64,000 nt of DNA, from positions 62,001 through 126,000 of the forward strand of contig NZ_FOWC01000011.1 of assembly GCF_900115345.1 (NCBI RefSeq), read 5' to 3'. A program made the position numbers and the translations under genes. Each line of letters opens with the position of its first letter. Position 1 is the first letter of the stretch. This document shows positions 7,043 through 14,999 of this stretch, piece by piece. Under the pieces are notes generated by a model, which worked only from the letters and a program-made list of their open reading frames with translations, had not been told where the DNA came from and did no database searches. Source of the stretch: Amycolatopsis rubida. Lineage in GTDB: Bacteria; Actinomycetota; Actinomycetes; Mycobacteriales; Pseudonocardiaceae.

Positions 7043-9313
7043 GTGTCCACCGTTCCCGCCGATCTCTCCGGTAAGAGCGACGCCGAGCTGATCGCAGAGG
7101 TTCGCGCGGGAAAAATCGCGTCCTACGGTCCGCTTTACGAGCGGCACAGCGGTGCCGCGCACAACCTCGCCCGCCAGCTCGCGCGGTCCAGCTCGGAGGC
7201 TGACGACCTCGTGTCGGAGGCGTTCTCGAAGGTTCTGGACACGCTGCGCGGCGGGAAGGGCCCGGACAGCGCCTTCCGTGCGTACTTGCTCACCGCACTG
7301 CGGCACACCGCGTACGACAAGACGCGCCGTGACCGCCGGATCGACCTCAACGAGGACATGAGCGACGTCGGCGGTGCCGCTGGCGAGGCGCTCACTGTGC
7401 CGTTCTCCGACACCGCCGTCGCGGGCCTCGAGCGCACGATGGCCGCGAAGGCGTTCGCCCGGCTTCCGGAACGCTGGCAGGCAGTTCTGTGGCACACCGA
7501 AATCGAGCAGCAGAGCCCGGCTGAAGTCGCGCCGCTGCTCGGGTTGACCGCGAACGGGGTGTCCGCGCTCGCCTACCGCGCCCGGGAAGGACTTCGCCAG
7601 GCGTATCTGCAGGTCCACCTCCAGGAAACCGGTGCGGACCGCTGCCGCGCGACGGCCGAGCGGCTTGGTGCTTGGACGCGCGACGGGCTGTCCAAACGCG
7701 AGCGCTCGCAGGTGGAAAACCACCTCGACGAATGCGAGAAGTGCCGGGTGCTGGCGGCCGAACTGGCCGACGTCAACGGCAGCCTGCGCGCGATCATCGC
7801 CCCGATCGTCCTGGGTGGCGCCGCTCTCGGTTACCTGGCCACGATCGGCGCGGCCAAGGCGAGCGCGGCTACCGCCGGTGCCGCCGCGGTCGGTGCCGGA
7901 GCCGCTGCGGCAGGCGGGGCCAAGGCGGGTGCGGCGGCGGCTTCGTCCGCGCCGCGGCAGTTCGCCGGGGTCGCCATGTCCGGGGCCGCGATGGTGGCCG
8001 CGGTCGCGGTCGCACTGGCCGCGGGCGGCGGGACGCAGACCATTCCGGCCGCCGAGCAGGCACCCGCGCCGACGGCCGCCGCGCCGGCACCCGCGCCGAA
8101 GCCTGCTCCCCAAGCTCCTCCGGTCGCGCCACCCGCTCCCCCAGCCCCGCCGCCTGCCCAGCCCGCGCCTCCGGCTGTGCCGCCGCCCGCGGCACCCCCG
8201 GCGCCCCCGGCCGCCCCGCCGGCGCAGCCGCCGGCCCCGAACCCGCCTGCCGCGCCGCCGCAGCTGTCCGCGACCATGCCGCCGAGCGGGGTCGAACTCC
8301 AGCCGGGCGGCGAAGCGGTCGCGCTGCCGATCACCGTGCGCAACAACGGCGGTTCCGTGTCCGACCCGGTCCAGGCGACGTTGAACCTGCCGCCTGGGGT
8401 CCGGGCTGTTCAGGCGAACGGCGGCGGCGCGGTCGGCGCGTACTCCAGCGAAGCAGCCGCGCAGGCCGGGCCGATGCAGGTCTCGTGTCCGGGCGGCACG
8501 GGCACGGTGACGTGCAAGACCGGCAGCGGGTTGCAGCCTGGCCAATCGGCAGTGCTGATGTTCCGGGTGCAGGCGGACGAGAACGCGAAGGGCGGCGAGG
8601 TGACCGGTTCGGTCACTGCGGGTGCTTCGGTCAAGGTCGACGTCAATGTCCGGGTGAAGGTCAATCCTCCGAAGGACGCTCTGTCGCTCGCCGCGGGCCA
8701 GCTCGGCCCGTGGTTCCACCCGGTCGTCAAGGCTGACGTGCAGAACACCGGACAGAGCACGAAACCCGTCACGATCACCTTCGATCACAGCGCTACGGGA
8801 CCGTTCAGCGTCAAGCGGTTCAAGTGCACGTCCGGCGAGGAAAGCTTGCGCTGCACGAGCGTCAACCCGCTGGCTCCGGGCGAGACGGCGGAGTTGTGGG
8901 TGGGAGTGAACCGCGACCCGTTCGACGGTCCGCTCACCGTCACGGTCAACGCCTCGCTTGGCAGTGCGTCGGCAAAACCGGTCCCGGTGGAACTCGGCTG
9001 CTGGTGGAACATGTGCCACGACCCGACGATCGGGCCGCTGTCGCCCACCTCGGTGCCGCTGCCGCCGACGTCCTCGACCTCGAAGAGCCACCTGCCGAGC
9101 TCGTCGAAGCACCCGAAGCCGACCCCGCCGACACCGCCGTCCACGCCGTCCTCCGACGACGAGACGTCGGCCCCGGCGTCGAGCAGCCCGGCGGCCACCA
9201 CGAGCGCGCCGCCGAACCCCGGCTCGGACAGCAAGCCCGGCAAACCCGATAACCACGGCAAACGTCCGCCGTCGGTCGAACCCCGGGGGTTCTTCGGCTG
9301 GTTCACGGAGTAG
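7043..9313 (+). CDS. ECF sigma factor fused to zinc-finger anti-sigma, membrane and extracytoplasmic domains
   Basis: One 756-residue protein joins parts that are normally separate genes. Residues about 25-95 are sigma region 2 (YGPLYERHSGAAHNLARQ, then ADDLVSEAFSKVL); 135-190 are region 4 (LPERWQAVLWHTEIEQQ and a HTH). Residues 200-240 form a zf-HC2 anti-sigma module with HLDECEKC (H227, C231, C234). Then come Ala-rich hydrophobic segments near 252-272 and 308-332, a Pro/Ala linker (342-412), beta-rich domains resembling CARDB or DUF11 repeats (415-640), and a Ser/Pro/Thr-rich tail. GTG start with AAAGGAG 4 bases upstream. Domain order matches the ECF53-type sigma factors. I infer that an outside signal controls a tethered sigma factor. 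The number of membrane crossings is ambiguous. Confidence 0.85.
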   Translation: MSTVPADLSGKSDAELIAEVRAGKIASYGPLYERHSGAAHNLARQLARSSSEADDLVSEAFSKVLDTLRGGKGPDSAFRAYLLTALRHTAYDKTRRDRRIDLNEDMSDVGGAAGEALTVPFSDTAVAGLERTMAAKAFARLPERWQAVLWHTEIEQQSPAEVAPLLGLTANGVSALAYRAREGLRQAYLQVHLQETGADRCRATAERLGAWTRDGLSKRERSQVENHLDECEKCRVLAAELADVNGSLRAIIAPIVLGGAALGYLATIGAAKASAATAGAAAVGAGAAAAGGAKAGAAAASSAPRQFAGVAMSGAAMVAAVAVALAAGGGTQTIPAAEQAPAPTAAAPAPAPKPAPQAPPVAPPAPPAPPPAQPAPPAVPPPAAPPAPPAAPPAQPPAPNPPAAPPQLSATMPPSGVELQPGGEAVALPITVRNNGGSVSDPVQATLNLPPGVRAVQANGGGAVGAYSSEAAAQAGPMQVSCPGGTGTVTCKTGSGLQPGQSAVLMFRVQADENAKGGEVTGSVTAGASVKVDVNVRVKVNPPKDALSLAAGQLGPWFHPVVKADVQNTGQSTKPVTITFDHSATGPFSVKRFKCTSGEESLRCTSVNPLAPGETAELWVGVNRDPFDGPLTVTVNASLGSASAKPVPVELGCWWNMCHDPTIGPLSPTSVPLPPTSSTSKSHLPSSSKHPKPTPPTPPSTPSSDDETSAPASSSPAATTSAPPNPGSDSKPGKPDNHGKRPPSVEPRGFFGWFTE

Positions 9314-9323
9314 CGTCCGCGAG

Positions 9324-9824
9324 GTGCGCGAACTCCTGGCGAAGCACCGTGAGCTGGTCCGTTTCGCCCTGGTCGGCGGCACGAGCTTCGGCATCACGAT
9401 GACGATCACCTACGGCCTGAAGTTCACCGTGCTGCGGACCCATCCGGTCACGGCGCTGATCGTCGGTGTGCTGATCGCCACGATCTTCTCCTACGTCGCG
9501 AACCGCGAATGGGCGTTCCGCACCCGCGGCGGGCGCGAACGCGCCCACGAGGCCACGCTGTTCTTCCTGATCAGCGGGGTCGCGCTCGGGCTGAACGCGT
9601 TGCCGCAGTGGGTTTCGCGCTACGTGCTGCAGTTACAAGTGCCACGCGTGAGCCTGGTCGGGCAGGAGGCGGCCGACTTCGTCAGCGGGATGATCATCGG
9701 CACTCTGCTCGGGACGCTGTTCCGCTGGTGGGCGTTCAAAAAGTGGGTGTTCCCCACGGAGGGCGCCCGGACGGAATCAGCACGGAATGACAATCCGGAT
9801 ATTCCGGACCGTAAGGCCGCCTGA
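9324..9824 (+). CDS. GtrA-family membrane protein, first of two
   Basis: Small integral membrane protein of the GtrA/DPMS type, about four transmembrane helices in 166 residues, thought to act with polyprenyl-linked sugars in cell-envelope glycosylation. Visible family features are LVRFALVGGTSFGI at the N-terminus, SYVANREWAFRTRGG in the middle loop, and the C-terminal FRWWAFKKWVF. The GTG at 9324 is chosen because it starts just before the first helix and lies 10 bases after the sigma-fusion stop; an open frame extends upstream only as overlap with that gene. A block of 84 bases (9501-9584) is almost identical to the next gene. Rv3277 occupies the equivalent place in mycobacteria. Confidence 0.85.
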   Translation: MRELLAKHRELVRFALVGGTSFGITMTITYGLKFTVLRTHPVTALIVGVLIATIFSYVANREWAFRTRGGRERAHEATLFFLISGVALGLNALPQWVSRYVLQLQVPRVSLVGQEAADFVSGMIIGTLLGTLFRWWAFKKWVFPTEGARTESARNDNPDIPDRKAA

Positions 9825-9848
9825 GACCTGCCGTGACCTCGAATTCTC

Positions 9849-9854
9849 TAGACT
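9849..9854 (+). promoter_or_regulatory. -10 element TAGACT, leaderless start of second GtrA gene
   Basis: TAGACT is followed by 7 bases (GCGATAT) and the GTG at 9862. No ribosome-binding site is present. This places transcription start on or next to the start codon and decides against the longer frame from 9787. Confidence 0.7.
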
Positions 9855-9861
9855 GCGATAT

Positions 9862-10386
9862 GTGACCGTCGTCGAAACCGTGCTCGCCCGTACGCCCGAG
9901 CCGTTGCGCTCCGTGCTCGTGAAGCACCGCGAGCTGCTGAAGTTCGCGATCGTGGGCGGCACGACCTTCCTGGTCGACAACGGCGTCTGGTACCTGCTGA
10001 AGCTCAGCGTGCTGGAGTCGAAACCGACCACGGCGAAGGCGATCGCGATCATCGTCGCGACGATCGTGTCGTACGTGCTCAACCGCGAATGGTCGTTCCG
10101 CACCCGCGGCGGCCGCGAACGCGCCCACGAGGCCACGCTGTTCTTCGTGATCAGCGGGGTCGCGGTGGTGGTGAACCTGATTCCGCTGCTGATCTCGCGC
10201 TACTGGCTGCACCTGGAAGTGCCGCACGTGTCGCGGTTCGTGCAGGAGGTCGCGGACTTCGCGAGCGGGTCGATCATCGGCATGCTGCTGGCGATGGTGT
10301 TCCGGTTCTGGGGATTCAAGAAGTGGGTGTTCCCGGACGAGCTGGGGGAACGGCGGAAGGACGGGGTCACCCGGCTTCCCCGGTGA
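9862..10386 (+). CDS. GtrA-family membrane protein, second of two
   Basis: Paralogue of the preceding gene: 174 residues, about four transmembrane helices, with LLKFAIVGGTTFLVDNGVW, SYVLNREWSFRTRGG and FRFWGFKKWVFP. It is probably a flippase-like or accessory subunit for polyprenyl-phosphate sugars. The GTG at 9862 is preceded by a -10 hexamer at leaderless spacing; the more upstream ATG at 9787 would overlap the first GtrA gene and add a non-conserved tail. The stop overlaps the GTG of the HAD gene by 4 bases, suggesting translational coupling. The two copies differ most in their first helices and loops, while the central loop is nearly identical at DNA level. Confidence 0.87.
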   Translation: MTVVETVLARTPEPLRSVLVKHRELLKFAIVGGTTFLVDNGVWYLLKLSVLESKPTTAKAIAIIVATIVSYVLNREWSFRTRGGRERAHEATLFFVISGVAVVVNLIPLLISRYWLHLEVPHVSRFVQEVADFASGSIIGMLLAMVFRFWGFKKWVFPDELGERRKDGVTRLPR

Positions 10387-11087
10387 CCCGGCTGGCGCTG
10401 TTCGATCTGGACGACACGCTGACCGATCTCAGCGGCGCGTTTTCCCGTTGGGCGGCGGAATTCTCCGCGCGGTACCGGCTTGCCGAGGACGCGGCGGCCT
10501 GGCTGGTCTCGGCGCGGAGCGGAGGGCCGCTGGACCGGTTCTTCGCAGAGGTCCGGCAGCGGTTCGACCTGGCCGAGCCTGGTGAACGGCTATGGGCGAG
10601 TTATCGCGCGAGGATTCCGCAGCTGGTGCAGCTCTACCCCGGCGTGCTGGACGATCTCGGCACCCTGCGCGCTGCTGGATGGCGAATCGGCATTGTCACT
10701 AACGGGATGCGGGACAACCAGCTGGCAAAAATCCACCGCACCGGTCTCGCCAACGCGATCGACGGTTACTGCATTTCCGCCGCCGCCGGCCTGCGCAAAC
10801 CCGATCCGCGCCTCTTCCGTCTCGCCGCGCGAAACCGCGGAACCACGCTGGCCCCCGGCGATTGGGTCATCGGCGACAGCCCCGGCCTCGACATCGCGGG
10901 CGGACACAACGCCAGGCTGCGCACGCTCTGGATCAGCCACGGCCGCCCATGGCCGCAAGGTCAGCCACCTCATCGGCTCGCGACCAGCCTGCGGGAAGCC
11001 GTCCAGATCCTCAGCGAGGAACCGGCTCCGCGGGCCACTGCAATTCGCCCACCTCGTCCGGACGCGGCACCTTCAGGAACAGACTGA
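10383..11087 (+). CDS. HAD-superfamily hydrolase
   Basis: A 234-residue cytoplasmic phosphatase of the haloacid dehalogenase superfamily. The N-terminal motif I, ALFDLDDTLTD, contains the nucleophile and acid aspartates (DxD); motif II is IVTNGM; motif III contains the lysine in GLRKPDPRLF; motif IV is VIGDSPGLDIAGG. An alpha-helical C1 cap lies between motifs I and II (about residues 15-85), as in subfamily I phosphoglycolate phosphatase-like enzymes. GTG at 10383 overlaps the upstream GtrA stop by 4 bases. The 3' end overlaps the convergent histidine kinase gene by 77 bases, long for a real overlap, so the last about 25 residues (RPPRPDAAPSGTD tail) are not conserved-looking. Substrate unknown. 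Confidence 0.85.
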   Translation: MTRLALFDLDDTLTDLSGAFSRWAAEFSARYRLAEDAAAWLVSARSGGPLDRFFAEVRQRFDLAEPGERLWASYRARIPQLVQLYPGVLDDLGTLRAAGWRIGIVTNGMRDNQLAKIHRTGLANAIDGYCISAAAGLRKPDPRLFRLAARNRGTTLAPGDWVIGDSPGLDIAGGHNARLRTLWISHGRPWPQGQPPHRLATSLREAVQILSEEPAPRATAIRPPRPDAAPSGTD

Positions 11088-12300
11088 AAATCGCCGGGCG
11101 TTTATTCGACAGTTCCAGCCGTCCGCCGTCCGCCTCGACCAGCGCGCGGGCCAGAGCCAACCCCACCCCGGTCGAACCGCCGCCGGAGAAACCGCGTTCG
11201 AAAATGTGCGGCGCGATGTCGTCCGGAACTCCGGACCCGGTGTCCGCGACCTCGATCACCACAGTTCCCTCCGCATCGCCGCGGCGAGCGGACAGCGTGA
11301 CTGTCCCCGCGCCGTGGCGGAGGGCGTTGTCCAGCAGCACCCCGATCACCTCGCGCAGCCGCGCCGGAGTCACGCGCACCATCAGGCCGTCCGCGACCTT
11401 CAGGCGCAAATTCCGTCCCTCGACCCGCAGCAGCTGACGCCATTCCTCCGCGACAGCGGGCAGCGCCACCGGCAGATCGACCGGCTCGGCGTCTACCTCG
11501 CGGGCAGCGCGGGCGGCGGCCAGCAGTTCGTCCAGGGCCTGCGCGAGGCGGTCCGCCTGTTCCTGCGCGGCTCGGGACTCTTCGACGACATCCGGATCTT
11601 CATGGCCGGTCAAGGGCTCCAGCCGGAGCTGCAGCGCGGTCAATCGGCTGCGCAGCTGGTGCGAGACATCCCCGACCAGCTGTCGTTCCCGCTGCACGAG
11701 CTGCGCCAAGGCGGACCCTGACGTGTCGAGAGCCTCCGCGACCATGTCCAGCTCGGCCACGCGGTAGCGGCTGGGATCCGGACGGAAGTCGCCGCCGCCC
11801 AGGCGGGAGGCGCGGTCCGCGACGTGCCGCAGCGGTTTAGCCAGGCGGCGGGCGGTCACTGTCGCCACCACCGTGCCGGTGCCGACCGACAGGACCACCA
11901 GCAGCACGACCAGCAGCGTCACCTGCGTCTGCTTCGTCCGTACCGGACCGCTGGGGATCGCCAGCAGCACTGTGCCGCTTCGTGCGGTCGGGACCGATTC
12001 GACCACTGGGTCCGGGCCGGGGTTCGCGCCGAGGTGTTTTTCGCTGAACCCCTCGGCGCGCACGATCAGCATGCCGCCCTCGGGAACACCGACCCGGAAC
12101 TGCTCCAGGTCGACCTCCTGGCCGTTCGCGACCTGCGTGTCGACCGTCGCGGCGATGTTGCGCGCCCGTTCGGCCAGGCTTTCCCGGTTGAGGTTCTCCA
12201 CCAGCCGCCACGCGGTGACGCCGAGCGGGATGCCCAGCACGGCCGCGGTGACCAGCACGGCGAGAAGGATCGCCAGCAGGATCCGGCGGCGCATGCTCAT
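11011..12300 (-). CDS. two-component sensor histidine kinase
   Basis: Membrane sensor of 429 residues. Two transmembrane segments (about 7-29 and 128-148) enclose a roughly 100-residue extracytoplasmic domain. A HAMP linker (ARRLAKPLRHVADRASRLGGG) leads to the dimerisation helix with phospho-acceptor H214 in GDVSHQLRSRL. The ATPase domain has the N box LLDNALRHG, the G1 box ADTGSGVP and the glycine-rich STGVGLALARALVEADGG. The gene begins 6 bases after the response regulator stop, so both are one operon. The signal is unknown; the sensor domain has no recognisable fold in the primary sequence. Confidence 0.92.
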   Translation of the reverse strand: MSMRRRILLAILLAVLVTAAVLGIPLGVTAWRLVENLNRESLAERARNIAATVDTQVANGQEVDLEQFRVGVPEGGMLIVRAEGFSEKHLGANPGPDPVVESVPTARSGTVLLAIPSGPVRTKQTQVTLLVVLLVVLSVGTGTVVATVTARRLAKPLRHVADRASRLGGGDFRPDPSRYRVAELDMVAEALDTSGSALAQLVQRERQLVGDVSHQLRSRLTALQLRLEPLTGHEDPDVVEESRAAQEQADRLAQALDELLAAARAAREVDAEPVDLPVALPAVAEEWRQLLRVEGRNLRLKVADGLMVRVTPARLREVIGVLLDNALRHGAGTVTLSARRGDAEGTVVIEVADTGSGVPDDIAPHIFERGFSGGGSTGVGLALARALVEADGGRLELSNKRPAIFSLFLKVPRPDEVGELQWPAEPVPR

Positions 12301-12306
12301 CGGCGG

Positions 12307-13014
12307 CTACTCGACATTGAACCGAAACCCGACGCCGCGCACGGTCGCGATGCGCCGTTCGGCGTCGGAGTGCGCCGGCTTCGCCTGCCTGCCCGCCGCC
12401 TCGTCGGCGGCGACCGCGAGTTTGCGGCGCAGCCAGGACATGTGCATGTCGAGCGTCTTCGACGTCTTGGACTCGAGGTCGTTCCACACCTCGGCGAGGA
12501 TCTCGTCGCGGCTGACGACCTGCCCGGCCCGGCTCATCAGCACGCGCAGCAGCTCGAACTCCTTGTTCGCCAGCTGCACCTCGTGCGAGTCCACAGTGAC
12601 CAGTCGCGCGCCGAGGTCCATCCGGACGCCACCGGCCTCCAGCACCTCGGGCACCCGGCGGCGCAGCAGCGCGCGGATCCGCGCGAGAAGTTCCGCGAGC
12701 CGGAACGGCTTGGCCACGTAGTCGTCCGCGCCCGCGTCGAGGCCGACCACGAAATCGACCTCGTCGGTGCGCGCGGTGAGCATCAGCACCGGCAGTTCGG
12801 TGCCGCTCGCGCGCAGTCTGCGGCACACCTCCAGCCCGTCCATCCCGGGCAGCCCGAGATCGAGCACGAGCAGGTCGACCCGGTGCGCGGCGGTCGCGGC
12901 CAGCACCGCCGGACCGTCGGTGACGACCTCGATCTCGTACCCCTCCCGGTGCAGCGCGCGGGACAGCGGCTCGGCGATGGCCGGATCGTCTTCGGCAAGT
13001 AGGACCATGCTCAC
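12307..13014 (-). CDS. OmpR/PhoB-family response regulator
   Basis: DNA-binding partner of the downstream kinase. The 235 residues comprise a receiver domain (acidic pocket LAEDD near residue 7, phospho-acceptor D52 in LVLDLGLPGMDG, conserved lysine in VAKPFRLAELLARI) and a C-terminal winged helix (about 130-232) ending RGVGFRFNVE. The GTG at 13014 is favoured over the ATG two codons on because TAAGGT stands exactly 7 bases before it and no ribosome-binding site is present. The gene diverges from hisN over 36 bases, so the two promoters must overlap. Confidence 0.92.
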   Translation of the reverse strand: MSMVLLAEDDPAIAEPLSRALHREGYEIEVVTDGPAVLAATAAHRVDLLVLDLGLPGMDGLEVCRRLRASGTELPVLMLTARTDEVDFVVGLDAGADDYVAKPFRLAELLARIRALLRRRVPEVLEAGGVRMDLGARLVTVDSHEVQLANKEFELLRVLMSRAGQVVSRDEILAEVWNDLESKTSKTLDMHMSWLRRKLAVAADEAAGRQAKPAHSDAERRIATVRGVGFRFNVE

Positions 13015-13021
13015 CTGGCCA

Positions 13022-13027
13022 ACCTTA
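13022..13027 (-). promoter_or_regulatory. -10 element TAAGGT of response regulator operon
   Basis: On the minus strand TAAGGT is followed by TGGCCAG (7 bases) and the GTG at 13014, a leaderless arrangement. It lies inside the 36-base divergent spacer shared with hisN. Confidence 0.7.
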
Positions 13028-13050
13028 CGGCGAACGGGCGTGAAACCATC

Positions 13051-13842
13051 GTGACCGTGCCTGCCTACTCGGATGACCTTGTTCTCGCCACCCGGCTGGC
13101 GGACGCCGCCGACGCGCTGACCACTGCCCGTTTCCGTGCGCTCGACCTCGTGGTGTCCGCGAAACCGGACCGCACGCCGGTGACCGACGCCGACACCGCC
13201 GTCGAGGACGCGATCCGCGAAATCCTCGCCGCCGAGCGGCCTGGCGACACGGTCGCGGGCGAGGAACGCGGCGGTTCGGCGGGCAGCGAGGGCCGGGCGT
13301 GGGTGATCGACCCGATCGACGGGACCAAGAACTTCCTCCGCGGCGTCCCGGTGTGGGCGACCCTGATCGCGCTCGTCGAGGAGGGCACGCCGGTGGTCGG
13401 CATGATCAGCGCTCCGTTGCTGGGCCGGCGCTGGTGGGCGGCGCGCGGCGAGGGCGCGCACCTGCGCGACGCGGCGGGCGAACGGCGTATGTCGGTGTCG
13501 AAGGTGGCGACGCTCGGCGACGCCTATCTGTCCACGACGGACTTGAGCAGCTGGACCGAGTACCACTCCCGCGAGAAGTACCTAGCGCTCACCGAGGCGT
13601 GCTGGGAGTCCCGCGCGTTCGGCGATTTCTGGAGCCACTGCCTCGTCGCCGAGGGCGCGATGGACGTCGCGGCCGAGTGCATCGTGAACCCGTGGGACGT
13701 CGCCGCCGCGCAGGTGATCGTCACCGAGGCGGGCGGCCGGTTCACCGATCTTTCCGGTGCGGAGACCTACGAGGGCGGCTCGGCGCTGTCCACCAACGGC
13801 CTCCTGCACGACGAGGCGCTGGCGATCCTGCGCCGTCAGTGA
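13051..13842 (+). CDS. hisN: histidinol-phosphatase HisN (inositol monophosphatase family)
   Basis: Probably dephosphorylates histidinol phosphate, the penultimate step of histidine synthesis in actinobacteria that lack a HisB-type phosphatase. The 263 residues have the IMPase-family metal sites: TDADTAVED near residue 48, GEERGG near 70, IDPIDGTKNF near 88, and the C-terminal NPWDVAAAQVIVTEAGG near 215. NFLRGVPVWATLIAL after the DPIDGT motif is the form seen in the HisN/ImpA branch rather than in general inositol phosphatases. GTG start at 13051. Its stop overlaps the convergent 87-residue gene by 7 bases. Inositol-1-phosphatase activity is the alternative. Confidence 0.8.
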   Translation: MTVPAYSDDLVLATRLADAADALTTARFRALDLVVSAKPDRTPVTDADTAVEDAIREILAAERPGDTVAGEERGGSAGSEGRAWVIDPIDGTKNFLRGVPVWATLIALVEEGTPVVGMISAPLLGRRWWAARGEGAHLRDAAGERRMSVSKVATLGDAYLSTTDLSSWTEYHSREKYLALTEACWESRAFGDFWSHCLVAEGAMDVAAECIVNPWDVAAAQVIVTEAGGRFTDLSGAETYEGGSALSTNGLLHDEALAILRRQ

Positions 13843-14099
13843 GCGCCGGGCAGCACGCCGACCGCGCCGCGCGCCACCTGTGACCAGGTCAGCCTGCCGA
13901 AGAGGTAGTGGCAGGCGACCTGTTCGGAGGTGAACGCGGCCCAGTCGTAGCGGTTGCCCTGCTCGCGCCAGAACACTTCCCAGCCGCCGTCGGAGGTCGG
14001 CAGCAGGCACCACGTGTTGTCCGCTTCCCGGCCGATCGACACGACTTCCCCGGGCACTCCGATGACGTCCAGCCATTTGCGAATCGACTGGGTGTTCAT
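13836..14099 (-). CDS. 87-aa protein downstream of the TNT-domain gene, possible immunity partner
   Basis: A small acidic, tryptophan-rich soluble protein (87 residues, five Trp) that I do not recognise by family. It has no signal peptide or membrane segment. Its ATG overlaps the stop of the TNT-domain gene by 4 bases (ATGA), so the pair is translationally coupled. Coupling of a small downstream protein to a putative NAD+-glycohydrolase toxin suggests an immunity protein. The sequence shows only the arrangement and does not prove the role. It is shorter than the mycobacterial antitoxin IFT, so common ancestry is not evident. Its 3' end overlaps hisN by 7 bases. Confidence 0.65.
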   Translation of the reverse strand: MNTQSIRKWLDVIGVPGEVVSIGREADNTWCLLPTSDGGWEVFWREQGNRYDWAAFTSEQVACHYLFGRLTWSQVARGAVGVLPGAH

Positions 14100-14917
14100 C
14101 GTGCCTCCCGCGTGACGTCGACCAGGAATCCCAGCGTGACCAGTTCGTCCGCGGAGAGCACCGCACGGTAGCGGATTCCGCCGCCCGGTCCGTCGAACCA
14201 CTCCGCCGACGTGGCTTGCCACACCGGCATCGGCTTCAGCACGCGATACCGGCGGTAGCCCGAACGCAGCGCGGCGGGCGGCAACGCGCGTTCCGCGAAC
14301 GGCGTGCCGTCCGGCGCGAACACACGGCCGTGGTCGCTGCCGAAGCGGTCCAGCAGCGTGTTTTCCGGCAGTACCACCGGATTCGGCTCTTCGACGCCGC
14401 CTTCCGGGAATCGCTCCGCGGGCGGCCACACGTACTCGGCTCCCACCACGAACCGGCGCTCCCACCCGGGACCCTCCGGCGGCGCATAGCCTTCGACGAC
14501 GGCCTCGGGCGGCTCCGGATCCACCGGCGGCGCGGGCGAACGCCGGAAGCCCTGCTTGACGTACCCGAGCACCGCGGTGTCGTCCAGCAACGCCGATTCC
14601 GGATGGTCGAACAACGGCCGCCGCGCCCCCTCGGCGACCGCATTCGCCGGCGGTGGCAACTGCCGGTCCGGACGGTCCGCCGCGACCGGCAAATGCCCGA
14701 GCGGGAACATGTGGACCGAGAACAGCGCCAGCACGCTTTCCCGGTCGGTGCGCGGAGAACCGACCGGCGGACGGCTTTGCCCGGGCAGCACGCCGGTGCC
14801 CGAAGGCGGGGTGGGCACCTCGTCGAAACCGCGTTCAAGCAGCCCGCCGTAGTGGGCGGGCACGCGCACCGGGCCGGTGGCGACGTCGGTGTCTGCCGGT
14901 TCGGGCTGGTCGGACAC
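14096..14917 (-). CDS. TNT-domain protein (tuberculosis necrotizing toxin-like, NAD+ glycohydrolase fold)
   Basis: The C-terminal 100 residues of this 273-residue protein have the layout of the TNT domain of mycobacterial CpnT: LPENTLLDRFGSDHGRVFAPDGTPFAERALPP in overlapping pieces, then YRRYRVLKPMPV, WFDGPGGGIRY and LVTLGFLVDV. TNT toxins hydrolyse NAD+. The N-terminal 170 residues are proline-rich and unlike the CpnT channel domain; no signal peptide or WXG motif is visible. In the family the GGG-x segment is normally followed by glutamine, the essential Q822 of CpnT; here arginine stands there, so activity is doubtful. GTG at 14917 is preceded by GAGAAGAGGG. It overlaps the 87-residue partner by 4 bases. 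Confidence 0.75.
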   Translation of the reverse strand: MSDQPEPADTDVATGPVRVPAHYGGLLERGFDEVPTPPSGTGVLPGQSRPPVGSPRTDRESVLALFSVHMFPLGHLPVAADRPDRQLPPPANAVAEGARRPLFDHPESALLDDTAVLGYVKQGFRRSPAPPVDPEPPEAVVEGYAPPEGPGWERRFVVGAEYVWPPAERFPEGGVEEPNPVVLPENTLLDRFGSDHGRVFAPDGTPFAERALPPAALRSGYRRYRVLKPMPVWQATSAEWFDGPGGGIRYRAVLSADELVTLGFLVDVTREAR

Positions 14918-14999
14918 TGGCACCCTCTTCTCGGTCGTGCCGGCACCGGGTCGGACGCTCGCTCGCGTCGGAAGGTTCCGGGCGAACGGGAAACCCACC

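Noticed and set aside
6923..9409. An 828-residue minus-strand frame opposite the sigma fusion gene
   Set aside because: Arginine/glycine-rich shadow created by high third-position GC; no domain is visible.
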